Positions 5,549 through 6,153 of a stretch of 6,153 nucleotides of DNA are shown in pieces (position 1 is the stretch's first letter; each line of letters starts with the position of its first letter). The translations under genes were made by a program, and so were the position numbers. The DNA is from Candidatus Peregrinibacteria bacterium (GTDB lineage: Bacteria > Patescibacteriota > Gracilibacteria > UBA1369 > LOWO2-01-FULL-3), in the NCBI GenBank assembly GCA_016186245.1, contig JACPLZ010000053.1:1-6153 (forward strand). The letters are read 5' to 3'. The notes beneath the pieces were generated by a model. That model searched no databases, was not told the DNA's origin, and saw only the letters and a program-made list of their open reading frames with translations.

Positions 5549-5597
5549 GCTATTTTTTAATGAGTCGTACTTACCGGTACGGCGAATAAAAAATAGC
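5549..5597. repeat. Long imperfect palindrome
   Basis: The outer arms GCTATTTTTTA (5549-5559) and TAAAAAATAGC (5587-5597) pair over 11 bp. An inner stem GTCGTAC (5564-5570) with GTACGGC (5577-5583) adds 7 pairs around a TTACCG loop, with a small asymmetric internal loop between the two stems. The inner stem contains a T-G wobble as plus-strand RNA but a C-A mismatch as minus-strand RNA, so it folds better from the plus strand. Its right arm is also the arm of the next hairpin. Confidence 0.65.
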
Positions 5598-5625
5598 GCA
5601 GCTGACAACACATTGCACTATTTTT
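5588..5625 (-). terminator. Probable intrinsic terminator of the thioredoxin-like gene
   Basis: Read on the minus strand, AAAAATAGTGCA and TGCGCTATTTTT form a 12-bp stem with one G-T wobble around a 13-nt loop, ending in a T run (5593-5588). The stem begins within the TAA stop codon of the thioredoxin-like gene. The same stem on the plus strand has a C-A mismatch, which fits selection for folding in the minus-strand transcript. The large loop and AT-rich base make it weaker than the other two terminators. Confidence 0.6.
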
Positions 5626-6153
5626 ATGCTTTCCACTTAATGGAGCATCCCATGGAAGGTCTTTGTTCCCTAGTCGGCTTTTCCCCTTTTAACAACGCTC
5701 TAATCGCCATCGATAAATCCTTTTGCGAAACTTTGGCAGGCTCCTTCCAGTTATCATCAATCCGGCCATGATAAGCCAATTTTCGTTCTTCATCAAACAC
5801 ATAAATATCCGGAGTGCATTGAGCCTGATATGTTTTAGCCGTTTCCTGCGAATCATCGATCAAATATGGAAAATTAATTCCATATTCTTCGATAAGTCCC
5901 TGCATTTTGTTTGCACTTTCTTCCTCTTCGTAGCCAGGACTGCCGATATTGGAATTAATTCCAACAAATTGAACTCCGCAGGAGCTGAATTCACCGGCAA
6001 GACCGACCAAACGCTCCAACACCGCCAGGACATACGGACAATGATTACACATAAAAATCATCACCAATATTTTTGCACCGGAAAAATCACTTAATGAATA
6101 CTCGCGCCCGTCCGCCCCTTTCAGACTAAAATCACGGGCAACCACACCAAGCG
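5624..6153 (-). CDS. Thioredoxin/peroxiredoxin-like protein (5' end outside window)
   Basis: The reading frame is open from the right edge to TAA at 5626-5624. A GTG at 6145 could serve as a start, but the codons before it read Leu-Gly, matching the usual LGxxAPDFSL opening of this family, so the true start probably lies beyond the window. Counting from that GTG, the protein shows ARDFSLKGADGREYSL (3-18), a CNHCPYV active-site segment (Cys33 and Cys36), GVQFVGINSN (57-66), FPYLIDDSQETAKTY (92-106), CTPDIYVFD with the conserved cis-proline (110-118), YHGRIDD (125-131) and a PSMGCSIKWK ending (163-172). This matches soluble AhpC/TSA-related proteins with a CxxC, likely a cytoplasmic thiol-disulfide oxidoreductase or peroxidase-like enzyme. 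The exact substrate is not known. It converges on the broken small gene. No signal peptide can be judged because the N-terminus is missing. Confidence 0.92.
   Translation of the reverse strand, partial: LGVVARDFSLKGADGREYSLSDFSGAKILVMIFMCNHCPYVLAVLERLVGLAGEFSSCGVQFVGINSNIGSPGYEEEESANKMQGLIEEYGINFPYLIDDSQETAKTYQAQCTPDIYVFDEERKLAYHGRIDDNWKEPAKVSQKDLSMAIRALLKGEKPTREQRPSMGCSIKWKA

Noticed and set aside
996..6145. TGA reassignment to glycine, as in some CPR lineages, because no complete gene here ends in TGA.
   Set aside because: No in-frame TGA occurs in any gene and glycines use GGN codons. Use of TAA and TAG alone in so few genes can come from base composition.

Overview
The window holds most of an F-type ATP synthase operon on the minus strand, followed to its right by a short stretch of small genes and the edge of a thioredoxin-like gene. 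I infer a bacterium of the Patescibacteria/CPR type. The reasons are the small, AT-leaning gene set, an unusually short delta subunit, a 25-residue lysine-rich protein, a two-helix mini membrane protein of a kind I associate with that group, and translation starts without Shine-Dalgarno sequences. This placement rests on recalled resemblance, not on a search.

Region 1-4658 (minus strand, read right to left): a promoter at about 4630-4658 leads into atpE (c), atpF (b), atpH (delta), atpA (alpha), atpG (gamma) and atpD (beta, cut off by the left edge). The genes are packed tightly. Gaps are 18, 9, 13 and 14 nt, and atpF and atpH overlap by 1 nt (TAATG). Together they encode the F1 motor (alpha, beta, gamma, delta) plus the b stalk and c ring of Fo. 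The a subunit gene, atpB, usually precedes atpE but is not there. atpC (epsilon) would be expected just beyond the left edge.

Region 4659-4972: a separate minus-strand transcription unit encodes only a 25-residue Lys/Arg protein and ends in a clean intrinsic terminator (4703-4728) before the atp promoter. An AT-rich divergent promoter region follows.

Region 4973-5473 (plus strand): a 62-residue two-helix membrane protein, then a small gene with a near-consensus promoter whose reading frame is broken. Its two halves lie in different frames joined at a CTCC, which suggests a small deletion. It ends in a strong intrinsic terminator. 

Region 5474-5623 is non-coding but rich in hairpins: one short palindrome and two overlapping hairpins that compete for a shared arm. 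Region 5624-6153 (minus strand) is the C-terminal bulk of a thioredoxin/peroxiredoxin-like protein with a CNHC active site; its start lies past the right edge.

The most unusual points are the broken small gene, the isolated lysine-rich micro-gene, the operon without atpB, the short delta subunit, the lack of Shine-Dalgarno sequences and the competing hairpins. I see no mobile element, CRISPR array, tRNA or rRNA.
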